A stretch of DNA of 32,418 bases from Methylophaga sp. Its GTDB lineage: Bacteria > Pseudomonadota > Gammaproteobacteria > Nitrosococcales > Methylophagaceae. The stretch covers positions 1 to 32,418 of the forward strand of contig WTAY01000091.1 in NCBI GenBank assembly GCA_013139345.1, in the 5' to 3' direction. The notes beneath the pieces were generated by a model. It searched no databases. It was not told the origin of the DNA and saw only the letters and a program-made list of their open reading frames with translations. Each line of letters opens with the position of its first letter. Position 1 is the first letter of the stretch. Shown here piece after piece: positions 1 to 8,667 of this stretch. A program made the translations under genes and the position numbers.

Positions 1-8
1 ATAAAGCT

Positions 9-88
9 CGTCATCCCCGTGAAAACGGGGATCCAACGATAGTGGTTATTTTCACTGCCCATGGATTCCCATTTTCATGGGAATGACG
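9..88. repeat. Composite inverted repeat with CGTCAT ends (dRS3-like)
   Basis: The outer ends CGTCATCCCC and GGGAATGACG are inverted copies of each other. Inside are two smaller hairpins, CCCCGtgaaaaCGGGG and ATTCCC-N8-GGGAAT. The second fits the pattern of the small dRS3 repeats known from Neisseria. A similar body lies at 32183-32256. It has no coding capacity and lies upstream of waaA. It is a non-autonomous dispersed repeat; what mobilises it is unknown. Confidence 0.7.
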
Positions 89-100
89 AAGTGAGAAACA

Positions 101-127
101 GGCAGCTTCATTGATTACGGGTATATA
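101..127 (-). repeat. TATATACCC end module, copy 1
   Basis: Read on the minus strand it begins tatatacccgtaatcaatg and continues toward the CGTCAT repeat. It matches modules at 6750-6777, 32145-32172 and 32290-32317, and a fragment at 27850-27868. In this copy the module and the CGTCAT body are adjacent, as at the right edge of the window but in opposite orientation. The remaining sequence to 287 holds the likely waaA promoter region, in which I see no convincing hexamers. Confidence 0.65.
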
Positions 128-287
128 TCCCCTGATTAAAAAAGTCTTTAGCCATACAACACTAAAACTCATCATCCTCACAATTATTTCTTAAAACTTA
201 TTCATAGTAAATCGAATCAAACTCACTCCTATGCTATTATTCCGTCTGGTTATCAGCCCAACATACAGCATCTAAAATGAGTTACAT

Positions 288-1562
288 TTGAAATTACTCT
301 ACACCACCCTATTTACACTTGGTCTGCCCTTTATTATTCTCCGTTTAATTTGGAGAGGATTCCGCGCTCCAGCCTACTGGCACAGATGGTCTGAACGCTT
401 TGGTTCAGCCCCCACGCTAACGCAAGGCCCCGTGATATGGATACATGCCGTCTCTGTCGGAGAAGTAGAGGCATGCCGACCTCTTGTGAAGGCATTGCAA
501 CTTGAATATCCAGCAAATCAGCTTCTTATTACCACAATGACACCCACGGGCAGTGCTCGCGTTAAGCTATTATTTGCTGATTCTGTAGCACACTGTTATC
601 TCCCCTATGATATTCCCTTTGCCATTAAGCGTTTTCTTAAGCGAACAAAGCCACAGTTTGGCATTATTATGGAAACGGAAATCTGGCCCAATCTATTAAG
701 TGTATGTTATCAGTCCAAGATTCCTTTAGTTTTAGCCAATGCGCGTATGTCAGAGCGTTCTGCAAAAGGTTATGCTCGATTTTCTAGCTTCACACGCTCT
801 ACTCTCCAACACTTATCCCTTATTGCATCTCAAGGACAAGATGATAAGAAACGTTTCCAACAATTAGGTACTGAAAGTAAGAACGTTCATGTTATCGGCA
901 ATTTGAAGTATGAGATTAACCTCCCTGCAAGCTTAAAAGAACAAGCATCGGCAATGCGTAATATGTGGGATAACAACCGTCCTGTTTTAGTTGCGGCAAG
1001 TACCCATGAAGGCGAGGAAGAAATGCTACTAAATGCAGCCCGTCAAATTCGTGCACACTTTGCTGATTTATTATTAATCATTGTCCCAAGACATCCTGAA
1101 CGCTTTGATCGTGTTTCAGCACTTGCACAGAAATCAGGAGTCAGAACCCTACGTCGTAGTGAGCATCGTCCCTGCCCTTCTGATACTCAAGTCTTAATCG
1201 TCGATACGATGGGGGAATTGCCCCTCTTTTATGCGACAAGTGACATTGCCTTTGTCGGAGGCAGTTTAGTAGCGCATGGTGGGCATAATATCTTAGAACC
1301 TGCGATATTAGGTCGAGCCGTTGTAACAGGGCCTCATTTCTTCAACTTTAATGACATCACTAAACAATTCCTTGCCGCCAATGCTGCTTTACAGGTCAAT
1401 AACACTGAAGAACTGGCTCAAACCGTTATCACCTTGCTACAGAACTCTCAACAACGTGCACAAATGGGGGAGGCAGGATTAAAACTGATAGCGACTAGCC
1501 AAGGAGCAAGCACACGTCTTGTAAACCTTATCAAACACAATATTACCCGTAATGAAAAATGA
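288..1562 (+). CDS. waaA: 3-deoxy-D-manno-octulosonic acid (Kdo) transferase
   Basis: WaaA (KdtA) transfers Kdo from CMP-Kdo onto the lipid A precursor at the cytoplasmic face of the inner membrane, the step that links lipid A to the LPS core. The 424-residue length is normal for the family. An N-terminal hydrophobic anchor (about residues 3-25) is followed by the family's typical RAPAYWHRWSERFG stretch. The METEIWPN motif lies in the N-terminal GT-B lobe, and GGSLVAHGGHNILEP is the signature of the C-terminal nucleotide-sugar lobe. The start is a TTG; the only nearby upstream ATG is out of frame, and the N-terminus aligns with the family from this TTG. The gene overlaps tadA by 11 bases, so the two are probably co-transcribed. 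Confidence 0.95.
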   Translation: MKLLYTTLFTLGLPFIILRLIWRGFRAPAYWHRWSERFGSAPTLTQGPVIWIHAVSVGEVEACRPLVKALQLEYPANQLLITTMTPTGSARVKLLFADSVAHCYLPYDIPFAIKRFLKRTKPQFGIIMETEIWPNLLSVCYQSKIPLVLANARMSERSAKGYARFSSFTRSTLQHLSLIASQGQDDKKRFQQLGTESKNVHVIGNLKYEINLPASLKEQASAMRNMWDNNRPVLVAASTHEGEEEMLLNAARQIRAHFADLLLIIVPRHPERFDRVSALAQKSGVRTLRRSEHRPCPSDTQVLIVDTMGELPLFYATSDIAFVGGSLVAHGGHNILEPAILGRAVVTGPHFFNFNDITKQFLAANAALQVNNTEELAQTVITLLQNSQQRAQMGEAGLKLIATSQGASTRLVNLIKHNITRNEK

Positions 1563-2004
1563 TCAGTACTGGATGGCTCACGCCTTAACACTTGCTAAAC
1601 AAGCAGAACAGCAAGGTGAAGTACCGGTTGGTGCCGTCATTGTTCGTGATGGTGAACTGCTAGGAGAAGGTTGGAATCAGCCTATTAGTAGTCATGACCC
1701 GACCGCCCATGCTGAAATTCAAGCCCTACGAAATGCCTGTAATAAAGTCGAGAATTACCGCCTTCCCGAATCAACGCTCTATGTCACTCTCGAACCCTGC
1801 ATCATGTGTGCAGGAGCCATTGTTCACGCTCGTATTGACCGCGTTGTTTATGCCACAAAAGAACCTAAAACAGGTGCAGTAGGCAGTTGTTTCGATATAT
1901 TCAATACCCAACAACTTAATCATTATGTTCATTGTGAACATGGGATATTAGCAGATGAAAGTAGTGAACTATTACGCCATTTTTTCCAATCTCGGCGGCA
2001 GTAA
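1552..2004 (+). CDS. tadA: tRNA-specific adenosine deaminase TadA
   Basis: TadA converts the wobble adenosine of tRNA-Arg(ACG) to inosine in the cytoplasm. The 150-residue protein shows the zinc cytidine/adenosine deaminase core: HAE at residues 53-55 (zinc ligand His and catalytic Glu) and PCIMC at 82-86 with Cys83 and Cys86 as ligands. The spacing is that of bacterial TadA. The ATG lies inside the end of waaA, giving an 11-base overlap that suggests translational coupling. A later in-frame ATG (residue 8) is possible. The gene converges on trhP downstream. Confidence 0.95.
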   Translation: MKNDQYWMAHALTLAKQAEQQGEVPVGAVIVRDGELLGEGWNQPISSHDPTAHAEIQALRNACNKVENYRLPESTLYVTLEPCIMCAGAIVHARIDRVVYATKEPKTGAVGSCFDIFNTQQLNHYVHCEHGILADESSELLRHFFQSRRQ

Positions 2005-2008
2005 CAAG

Positions 2009-2046
2009 CCAATAAACCTACAAACATAGGCCTATTGCTTTTACTT
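2009..2046. terminator. Hairpin between convergent tadA and trhP
   Basis: CAATA-aa-CCTA pairs with TAGG-cc-TATTG around a six-base loop, followed by cttttac on the + strand. An imperfect stem between two convergent stops is plausibly a shared, weak rho-independent terminator. Confidence 0.45.
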
Positions 2047-2049
2047 TGT

Positions 2050-3399
2050 TTATAAGTAGCGAGCTAACAAACCTTTCTCAGGTACAGTTCCAGAGTAAGG
2101 TACTTTAACGTGATGGCCACTCCCTGGAGCAACATCAATTGCTTCGCCATTTTTATTGATTAACTTCTCAAGCGTAAATTCAATATTACCTTGTGGCAAA
2201 ATGAGTTCTAATTTATCGCCGATTGAGAACTTATTCTTAACGTCAATTTCCAAACATTGTGTTGCAGTATCGTAACCTGTAATCTCACCCACATACTGCT
2301 GACGGTCACTGCTTGAGTAGCCTTCCATATAATTTTGCTGCTCTTGCGTTGGATGACGTTGATAAAAACCATCGGTATAACCACGATTAGCTAAGTTATC
2401 TAACTTACCAATCAATGTCGGATCAAACTTATTACCTGCCATCGCATCATCAATCGCACGGCGATAAATTTGTGCTGTACGCGACACATAATAAATAGAC
2501 TTAGTTCGCCCTTCGATTTTTAGTGAATCCACACCAATCTTAGCTAAACGCTCAATATGTTGAATGGCACGTAAATCTTTTGAGTTCATGATGTATGTGC
2601 CATGCTCATCTTCAAAGATAGGCATTAATTCACCGGGGCGATTGGCCTCTTCAATCAGATAAATATCATCTGCTAGAGGATGTCGTTCTTGGCTACCACA
2701 ATCAGAAAAGGCATTTTGATTATTCATCGCATCAAATGCCTTAAACTCAATCTTTTGTGGTGAATCATCATTGCCATCACTACCATGCGTTTTATAGTCC
2801 CAACGACATGAATTGGTGCATGAACCTTGATTAGGATCGCGGTGATTAAAGTAACCAGACAATAAGCAGCGACCAGAATAAGCAATACATAATGCACCAT
2901 GTACAAACACTTCAATTTCCATTTCTGGACAAAGTTGACGAATCTCCTCAATCTCATCAAGTGATAGTTCACGTGACAAAATCACGCGACTAACGCCAAC
3001 TGAATGCCAAAACTTAACCGCTTGCCAGTTAACTGTATTTGCTTGAACAGATAAATGAATCGGCATTTCAGGCCAACGTTCACGCACCATCATAATCAAG
3101 CCTGGATCGGCCATAATAAGAGCATCAGGTTTCATCGCAATAACCGGTTCCATATCTGCCATATAGGTTTTAACTTTAGCGTTATGCGGCATCAAGTTAC
3201 TTGCGACAAAAAACTGTTTACCTAATGCATGCGCTTCTTCAATACCTTGTGCTAAAACAGGTAATTTATGAAAATCATTATTTCGTACGCGTAGGCTATA
3301 CCTAGGCTGTCCGGCATACACGGCATCTGCCCCATAGGCATAGGCATAACGCATATGTTGCAAACTACCTGCAGGCAACAATAACTCTGGCGTATTCAT
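2050..3399 (-). CDS. trhP: U32-family tRNA hydroxylation protein TrhP (YegQ)
   Basis: TrhP (formerly YegQ, annotated as peptidase U32) takes part in forming 5-hydroxyuridine at the wobble position of certain tRNAs, using prephenate-dependent chemistry. The protein starts with MNTPELLLPAGSLQHMRYAYAYGADAVYAGQPRYSLR, the hallmark N-terminus. It also has the U32 signature region around IEVFVHGALCIAYSGRCLLS and a cysteine cluster in GSCTNSCRWDY. About 449 residues matches the E. coli protein. The ORF track begins at a TTG 15 bases upstream (3414). I prefer the ATG because family members begin close to it and a GGA-containing Shine-Dalgarno (ttGGAaataaagagt) precedes it. The gene is transcribed alone and converges on tadA. 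Confidence 0.9.
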   Translation of the reverse strand: MNTPELLLPAGSLQHMRYAYAYGADAVYAGQPRYSLRVRNNDFHKLPVLAQGIEEAHALGKQFFVASNLMPHNAKVKTYMADMEPVIAMKPDALIMADPGLIMMVRERWPEMPIHLSVQANTVNWQAVKFWHSVGVSRVILSRELSLDEIEEIRQLCPEMEIEVFVHGALCIAYSGRCLLSGYFNHRDPNQGSCTNSCRWDYKTHGSDGNDDSPQKIEFKAFDAMNNQNAFSDCGSQERHPLADDIYLIEEANRPGELMPIFEDEHGTYIMNSKDLRAIQHIERLAKIGVDSLKIEGRTKSIYYVSRTAQIYRRAIDDAMAGNKFDPTLIGKLDNLANRGYTDGFYQRHPTQEQQNYMEGYSSSDRQQYVGEITGYDTATQCLEIDVKNKFSIGDKLELILPQGNIEFTLEKLINKNGEAIDVAPGSGHHVKVPYSGTVPEKGLLARYL

Positions 3400-3553
3400 A
3401 CTCTTTATTTCCAAGCTAAATCAAGGTAAGGGATTATAAGCTATTTATGAAAAAATCCAATAAAAACAATATGATTAGTTATCACAGAACTTAAACCGTG
3501 CAAAACTGGTCATATCACGAGATAATCAGACATCTCAATTTACGGGAATTCTT

Positions 3554-4963
3554 TTGAAATTTTTTAGCCTATTACTCGTATCATTAACATTCCTTATTGC
3601 CTGTGGTGAAGCGCAACCCCACCTAGAAGAAATTCGTGAACGCGGTGAACTGCGCGTTCTTAGTCGTTATGGGCCGACAAGTTATTATGTCAAAGGCGAG
3701 TCATTAGCTGGTTTCGAGTATGAACTAGCAGGAAAATTTGCCACTCACCTTAATGTAAAACTCAAAATTATTGTGCCTGATAATTTAGGCAATATGCTGC
3801 ACTTAATAGAGCAAGGTAAAGCAGATATTGCTGCGGCAGGACTTACAATTACCCCAGCACGAAAAGATATCATACGTTTTGGTCCCGTCTATCAAGAAGT
3901 GTCACAACAGCTGGTCTACCGTCAGGGAACAAGAAAACCAAAGGACATTACCGCTTTAGCCGATGGCCAACTAGAAGTCGTTGCTAACAGTAGCCACGTT
4001 GAGCAGTTACACTCTCATCGACAGGAGATCCCAACTCTTAGCTGGACAGAAAATGAAGAATTAGATAGCAGTGGTTTATTAGAGCTTGTGCAGCTAGAAA
4101 TGATTGATTACACCATTGCAGATTCAAATGAAATTGCTGCTAACCGACCACATTTTCCTGAACTTCGTGTTGCCTTTAATATATCTGAACCTCAACCTTT
4201 AGCATGGGCAATGCCCTTGGCAGAAGATGGCTCTCTTTATAATGAAATGGCTTTATTCTTTGAGAATATTGAAGAATCAGGAGAGCTAGATCGTTTGATA
4301 GAAAAATATTACGGTCATATTCGTCGTTTTGATTATGTCGATACACGAGCAATTCACCGTAAAATATTAACCCAACTGCCTAAATATCAATCATTATTTG
4401 AACAAGCTGCAATAGAACATGGCTTTGACTGGCGACTCATTGCGGCTATCTCATATCAAGAATCACATTGGGATCCAAAAGCAATATCAAGCACAGGCGT
4501 TAAAGGTTTAATGATGCTGACTTTGGCAACAGCCAAACAAATGAAAATTGATAATCGTGAAGATCCTGTACAAAGTGTTTCAGCAGGAGTTGCCTACCTC
4601 GCCTCAATAAAAAAACGACTTCCTGAACAAATTAAAAATGAACAAGATAGGTTCTGGATGGCATTAGCATCCTATAATATTGGTCTGGGCCATTTAGAAG
4701 ATGCCCGGGTGTTAACTCAAAGGGATGGAAAAAACCCCAATCTTTGGACTGATGTAAAACAATACCTTCCTTTATTAGCTAAAAAGAAATGGTATAAGAA
4801 AACGAAACATGGCTACGCACGTGGTGGTGAACCCGTTCGTTATATTGAGAATATTCGTCGTTATTATGATATTTTATTACAAACGCCACTCTCAGGTAGC
4901 ACAATACGTATAGACGACGATGCAGATGCGACGAATAAACATACAGCACCTGCAGCATTGTAA
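3554..4963 (+). CDS. mltF: Membrane-bound lytic murein transglycosylase F
   Basis: MltF cleaves peptidoglycan glycan strands to 1,6-anhydro-muropeptides and is anchored in the outer membrane facing the periplasm. A lipoprotein signal ends in LIAC with Cys17 as the lipidated residue. Residues of about 28-255 form an extracellular solute-binding family 3 domain (regulatory module), and about 275-440 form the SLT catalytic domain. The catalytic Glu is E303 in SYQESHWDP, with GLMMLTLATA and ASYNIGLGH as the other SLT motifs. The 469-residue length is usual. It starts with TTG after a GGGA-type ribosome site. The stop is 16 bases before the diguanylate cyclase ATG, so an operon is likely. Confidence 0.93.
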   Translation: MKFFSLLLVSLTFLIACGEAQPHLEEIRERGELRVLSRYGPTSYYVKGESLAGFEYELAGKFATHLNVKLKIIVPDNLGNMLHLIEQGKADIAAAGLTITPARKDIIRFGPVYQEVSQQLVYRQGTRKPKDITALADGQLEVVANSSHVEQLHSHRQEIPTLSWTENEELDSSGLLELVQLEMIDYTIADSNEIAANRPHFPELRVAFNISEPQPLAWAMPLAEDGSLYNEMALFFENIEESGELDRLIEKYYGHIRRFDYVDTRAIHRKILTQLPKYQSLFEQAAIEHGFDWRLIAAISYQESHWDPKAISSTGVKGLMMLTLATAKQMKIDNREDPVQSVSAGVAYLASIKKRLPEQIKNEQDRFWMALASYNIGLGHLEDARVLTQRDGKNPNLWTDVKQYLPLLAKKKWYKKTKHGYARGGEPVRYIENIRRYYDILLQTPLSGSTIRIDDDADATNKHTAPAAL

Positions 4964-4979
4964 TTAAAGGACTTTGTCG

Positions 4980-6590
4980 ATGGCCAATGATGTAGCGCAG
5001 CAACTTGAAGAATGGAAGCAAAAATACTATCACTCCATCACCGATCTAGAAAAACAACAAAGCTATGACGAACTCCTACAGCGTAGCTTAGCTCGCTTGG
5101 CCTTAGCTGCACAAGGCTTAGATCCTGCTCTCGATCGACAATTAAAGTCCCTTCGTAATGTCTTGCGAGGTAAAAGTGATCAAGCTGAAATTGAGCAAAT
5201 TCTAGAGCAAATGGAAAAAGCCATTGCTAGAATGGAGAGTAATAAAAGCACTGATAATACTCTATCAACAGGACAAATACTTGCTGATTTATTACTCACT
5301 CTAAAACTCCCTAAAGCCTTTAAATCTAAAGCAAAAAATCTATCAAAACAGTTCAAGGCTACAGACAATGATAATATTAAACCGATCATGCCTGAGCTTT
5401 TATCATTACTTGATAATTGCTTAAATAGCGCATCAAGCACGTCATCCTCAGGTCTAGGCTTTAACCTTTTTGGTTTAGGAAAAACCACAGAAAAAGAAAG
5501 TCCCCCTCCTGAAGATAGCCAAGATGAAGTAGACAATGCTGAACATGAAATGCCAGCTCATCTGGTGTTAATGCAGTTACTAGAACGCCTAGCATTACCT
5601 ACTGAGTTAAGTAAAAAAGCAACGAAGATTCGTCATCAAATAGAAACAGGGATTGAGCAATCTCAAATCCCCCATATTATTAATGATATTGCAGAGATTG
5701 TGAGTAGCTTAGGTTCACAAGCTGTAACAGAAAAACAAGAATATGAAGAATTTTTAAAAACACTCACATCTCGCCTAGCTGAACTTGATCAGCACATAAG
5801 GCAAACAAGTGATGAAGACAGTAAAGCATTCAAAGAGCGTCATGTTATTAGCCAAGCCGTTGAAGAAGAGGTATCAGGCCTACGTAGTCACGTTGAAGAT
5901 GCTGATGACCTAGAACAATTAAAATCATCTGTTAGTGGTCGACTTGATGTGCTTAATCAACACTTTGAGAAATATCGAAAGTCAGATCATGACCGTTTTG
6001 AACAGTCTCAACTTCAAATTCAGGCGCTTAACCAACGTCTACAAAGTATGGAGCAAGAAAGTACCGAATTACGTAAATCAGCTGAAGAGTCGCGTGAACT
6101 TGCACTTAAGGATGCATTAACAGGTATTTGGAACCGCCAAGCACTTAACGAAGATTTAGAAAAAGAATTTACTCGTTGGCAGCGTTATCAAAAACCACTC
6201 AGTATTGTCGTATGGGATATCGACTTCTTCAAGCGAGTTAACGATAATTACGGCCATGCTGCTGGCGATAAAGTATTAAAAACAATCGCCCGTATTTTTA
6301 TGCAAGCTACCCGTGATGCAGACTTTATTGCTCGTTTTGGTGGTGAAGAGTTTGTCGGTGTATTCCCTGAAACGAGACTAGAAGATGCACTGAGCTTAGC
6401 AAATAAAATCAGGCAGAAAATCGAAACCTCTAAGTTTCATTATGAAAACAAACCCGTGCCTATTACAGCGTCGGCTGGGCTTGCCACCTTTCGTCCTAAT
6501 GACACTATAGATGATGTATTTAAACGGGCTGATGCGGCACTCTATCGTGCCAAAGAAGCAGGTCGTAACCGCTGTATTGCAGATGATTAA
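4980..6590 (+). CDS. Diguanylate cyclase with helical repeat N-terminus (GGDEF)
   Basis: The C-terminal domain (about residues 365-535) makes cyclic di-GMP from two GTP. The signature is GGEEF at 454-458, an active variant, with the allosteric inhibitory I-site RDAD five residues before it. DALTGIWNR marks the domain start. There is no signal peptide or membrane segment, so it is cytoplasmic. Residues 1-360 are helical. Three similar units of about 45 residues can be seen (around LARLALAAQGL, LADLLLTLKLPKAF, LMQLLERLALPTEL), followed by a long coiled coil. I choose ATG 4980 over the track's TTG 4974, since AAAGGA ends 8 bases before the ATG and only 2 before the TTG. What the N-terminus senses is unknown. 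Confidence 0.9.
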   Translation: MANDVAQQLEEWKQKYYHSITDLEKQQSYDELLQRSLARLALAAQGLDPALDRQLKSLRNVLRGKSDQAEIEQILEQMEKAIARMESNKSTDNTLSTGQILADLLLTLKLPKAFKSKAKNLSKQFKATDNDNIKPIMPELLSLLDNCLNSASSTSSSGLGFNLFGLGKTTEKESPPPEDSQDEVDNAEHEMPAHLVLMQLLERLALPTELSKKATKIRHQIETGIEQSQIPHIINDIAEIVSSLGSQAVTEKQEYEEFLKTLTSRLAELDQHIRQTSDEDSKAFKERHVISQAVEEEVSGLRSHVEDADDLEQLKSSVSGRLDVLNQHFEKYRKSDHDRFEQSQLQIQALNQRLQSMEQESTELRKSAEESRELALKDALTGIWNRQALNEDLEKEFTRWQRYQKPLSIVVWDIDFFKRVNDNYGHAAGDKVLKTIARIFMQATRDADFIARFGGEEFVGVFPETRLEDALSLANKIRQKIETSKFHYENKPVPITASAGLATFRPNDTIDDVFKRADAALYRAKEAGRNRCIADD

Positions 6591-6657
6591 ATGCGATACC
6601 TGTTATCCATGAAGACGCATAACACCAGATTAATGATTGGCATTTAGCTTTTCCCCC

Positions 6658-6777
6658 TCATCCCAACCTTCTCCCTCGAGGGAGAAGGAGCTAAAACTCC
6701 CTCTCCTGTTGGAGAGGGTTGGGGTGAGGAGGTAAAATTAAGGGTTAACCTGCATCTTGAATGGTAACGGGTATATA
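6658..6777 (-). repeat. Dispersed palindromic repeat, inverted copy of 32290-32418
   Basis: The stretch tcatcccaaccttctccctc ... ctgcatcttgaatggtaacgggtatata is almost identical to the reverse complement of the right edge of the window. Differences are a few substitutions and a short gap after the AATTAAGG segment. It carries hairpins such as TTCTCCCTCgAGGGAGAA and CCCTCTCCtgttGGAGAGGG. It fills the gap between the cyclase gene and dsbA and may act as a transcript end for both. The rest of 6591-6813 holds nothing else I can support apart from the adjacent dsbA hairpin. Confidence 0.85.
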
Positions 6778-6796
6778 AAGCTGATAGATTATCAGC
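6771..6796 (-). terminator. Probable terminator after dsbA
   Basis: On the minus strand a perfect stem GCTGATA-atc-TATCAGC is followed by TTTATATA, 18 bases after the dsbA stop. The T-rich tail is also the tip of the TATATACCC repeat module. Confidence 0.5.
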
Positions 6797-6813
6797 CTAT
6801 AGAAACGTTGTAC

Positions 6814-7446
6814 TTATTTAGCAGATTCTTTTTGGATTAAGAAATCAACTGTATTTAACATCTCAGTCATGCCGCCAGCTAAGGGGGCTTCAGTACGGTA
6901 CCGACCATTTACAATCATGGCAGGCACACCTGTAATACCCGATGTTTGACTCAGCATTAATGCTTTTTTCACTTTAGCGACAACACTCATTGATTTCATT
7001 GTTTTAGCAAATGATTCACGGTCAATATCTTGCTCAGCAACAAAATCAAGTAACTGTTCTTCAGTTTGTAAGCGACGCTTTTCAACATGAATCGCGTTAA
7101 ACAATAATGGATGTAATTTTTCTAAGTTACCCGTTGCTTCAGCAGCATAAAACACACGTGCTAACTGCATCCAACTATCACGAAAAATCGCAGGAACATG
7201 TTTAAACGTTACATTTTCTGGCAATGTTTTTTTCCAAAGTTCTACTTGAGGATCTAAACGGAAACAATGAGGACAGCTGTACGAGAACAACTCAATTACT
7301 TCAATCTTATCTTCAGAGTTTGTTGCTAAGCGAGTAGGTGTCGCTTTGTAATGCACGCCATCAATAAATGCCTCAGGCATTGCCATTGATGATAGTGGTA
7401 ATAATGATGCACTTAATAATAGTGCCGCTGTAATCATTTTTTTCAT
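6814..7446 (-). CDS. dsbA: Thiol:disulfide interchange protein DsbA
   Basis: DsbA introduces disulfide bonds into proteins in the periplasm. The signal peptide (residues 1-22) ends near SSMAMP. The thioredoxin fold has the active site C58-P-H-C61, the DsbA dipeptide, and the cis-proline loop TGVPAMIVNG near residue 174. At 210 residues it is normal length. It lies 25 bases after ccsA in the same direction. The neighbourhood of cytochrome c4, ResB and CcsA suggests a shared role in periplasmic thiol chemistry and cytochrome maturation, although DsbA itself is a general oxidase. Confidence 0.93.
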   Translation of the reverse strand: MKKMITAALLLSASLLPLSSMAMPEAFIDGVHYKATPTRLATNSEDKIEVIELFSYSCPHCFRLDPQVELWKKTLPENVTFKHVPAIFRDSWMQLARVFYAAEATGNLEKLHPLLFNAIHVEKRRLQTEEQLLDFVAEQDIDRESFAKTMKSMSVVAKVKKALMLSQTSGITGVPAMIVNGRYRTEAPLAGGMTEMLNTVDFLIQKESAK

Positions 7447-7471
7447 ACTGTTATATCCTTTAATCTAATTT

Positions 7472-8629
7472 TTATAGTGTGCCGTATGAGTGTAGACCCG
7501 ACAAGAACATATTCACGCCCAAGAAGGCAAATAAAGTAACAAATAAGCCTATTACAGCCCACCATGCCATTGGTCTACCATGCCAGCCTTTTGTCATTCT
7601 CATATGTAACCATGCGGCGTAATTTAACCAAACAATAAGCGCCCATGTTTCTTTTGGATCCCACGACCAGTAACCGCCCCATGCTTCAGCGGCCCATAAG
7701 GCACCCAATACTGTTGCTACAGTAAAGAAGGCAAATCCTAATGCAATGGATTTATACATCAAATCATCCATCACACTGAGGTCAGGTAATCCAGTTGCCA
7801 AGACGTTTTGAGGCCTTATCTTTTCTATTGATGATTTAATTAAATACGCAACACCAATCATTGCCGCCATAGCAAATGCACCATAGCCGACAAAGTTTGC
7901 TGGCACATGAATCTTCATCCAATAACTTTGCAATGCAGGCACTAAAGGTTGAATCTCATGAGCACCTTTACCAAAGGTATACCAAAGTTGGAAGGCAACC
8001 GCGGCACTAATCACCAATAAAACAAAGCCACCTAAACTACGCGTTTTATAACGGCGCTCATAGAACAAATAGAGTAATGCAGTAATAACAGCAAAAAGAA
8101 TAAAGACTTCATATAAATTACTAACAGGAATATGGCCAACATCATGGCTAATTAAATACGATTCACGCCAGCGAACCATCAGTCCAATCATGCCCATTGT
8201 TGCGGCTGACCACGTTAATGCTGAAGCAACCTTCTCCGTGAAGTCTGAACGCATAAATAAACCGGCAAAATAAGCAACGGTTGCCATCACAAATAAAGCA
8301 CTCATCCACATAAATGCAGACTGACTGGCTAAAATATAGTTTAAAAAGAAATCTGTTTCACCTAATGCTAAGTCTTGTCCATATCGCCATATACTTAGAA
8401 AGCTAAGTAATGTGACAGCAATAACATGACGACGGAAACCTGACCAGTTCTGGCCTAATAGAGCCAAGCTCACCGCAGTTAAGACAACAATACCTATTTC
8501 GTAACTATCAAAAACGCTTGAATAAAGCATTAATAGAACGACAGCCGCAATAGCCATTAGCCCACGCCACGACCATTGTGCTAATGCCGTGTCATTATCA
8601 ATATTCAGTGTGTTTATACGATTTCTCAT
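7472..8629 (-). CDS. ccsA: System II cytochrome c biogenesis protein CcsA/ResC (TIGR 'CcsB')
   Basis: This is the haem-handling subunit of the System II cytochrome c synthase; with ResB it moves haem to the periplasm and attaches it to CxxCH apocytochromes. The 385-residue protein is almost entirely membrane segments. Near the C-terminus it has the tryptophan-rich WWD haem-binding motif WGGYWSWDPKETWALIVW, flanked by conserved histidine-containing helices (for example AAWLHMRMTKGWHG). Naming differs between databases: NCBI calls this family CcsB, others CcsA or ResC. It follows resB by 38 bases, so the two are probably one transcript, as their products form one complex. Confidence 0.92.
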   Translation of the reverse strand: MRNRINTLNIDNDTALAQWSWRGLMAIAAVVLLMLYSSVFDSYEIGIVVLTAVSLALLGQNWSGFRRHVIAVTLLSFLSIWRYGQDLALGETDFFLNYILASQSAFMWMSALFVMATVAYFAGLFMRSDFTEKVASALTWSAATMGMIGLMVRWRESYLISHDVGHIPVSNLYEVFILFAVITALLYLFYERRYKTRSLGGFVLLVISAAVAFQLWYTFGKGAHEIQPLVPALQSYWMKIHVPANFVGYGAFAMAAMIGVAYLIKSSIEKIRPQNVLATGLPDLSVMDDLMYKSIALGFAFFTVATVLGALWAAEAWGGYWSWDPKETWALIVWLNYAAWLHMRMTKGWHGRPMAWWAVIGLFVTLFAFLGVNMFLSGLHSYGTL

Positions 8630-8667
8630 TAACTGTTCTCTATTTTATACAAGGTTTAAGAACCTAA

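Noticed and set aside
1-132. Possible CRISPR array, from the repeated short palindromes at the left edge
   Set aside because: The repeats are unequal, there are no regular spacers, and the pieces match dispersed elements elsewhere in the window.
5180-5536. 118-codon - ORF opposite the cyclase gene
   Set aside because: It lies antisense to a well-supported coding region, with low-complexity serine-rich translation and no ribosome site.
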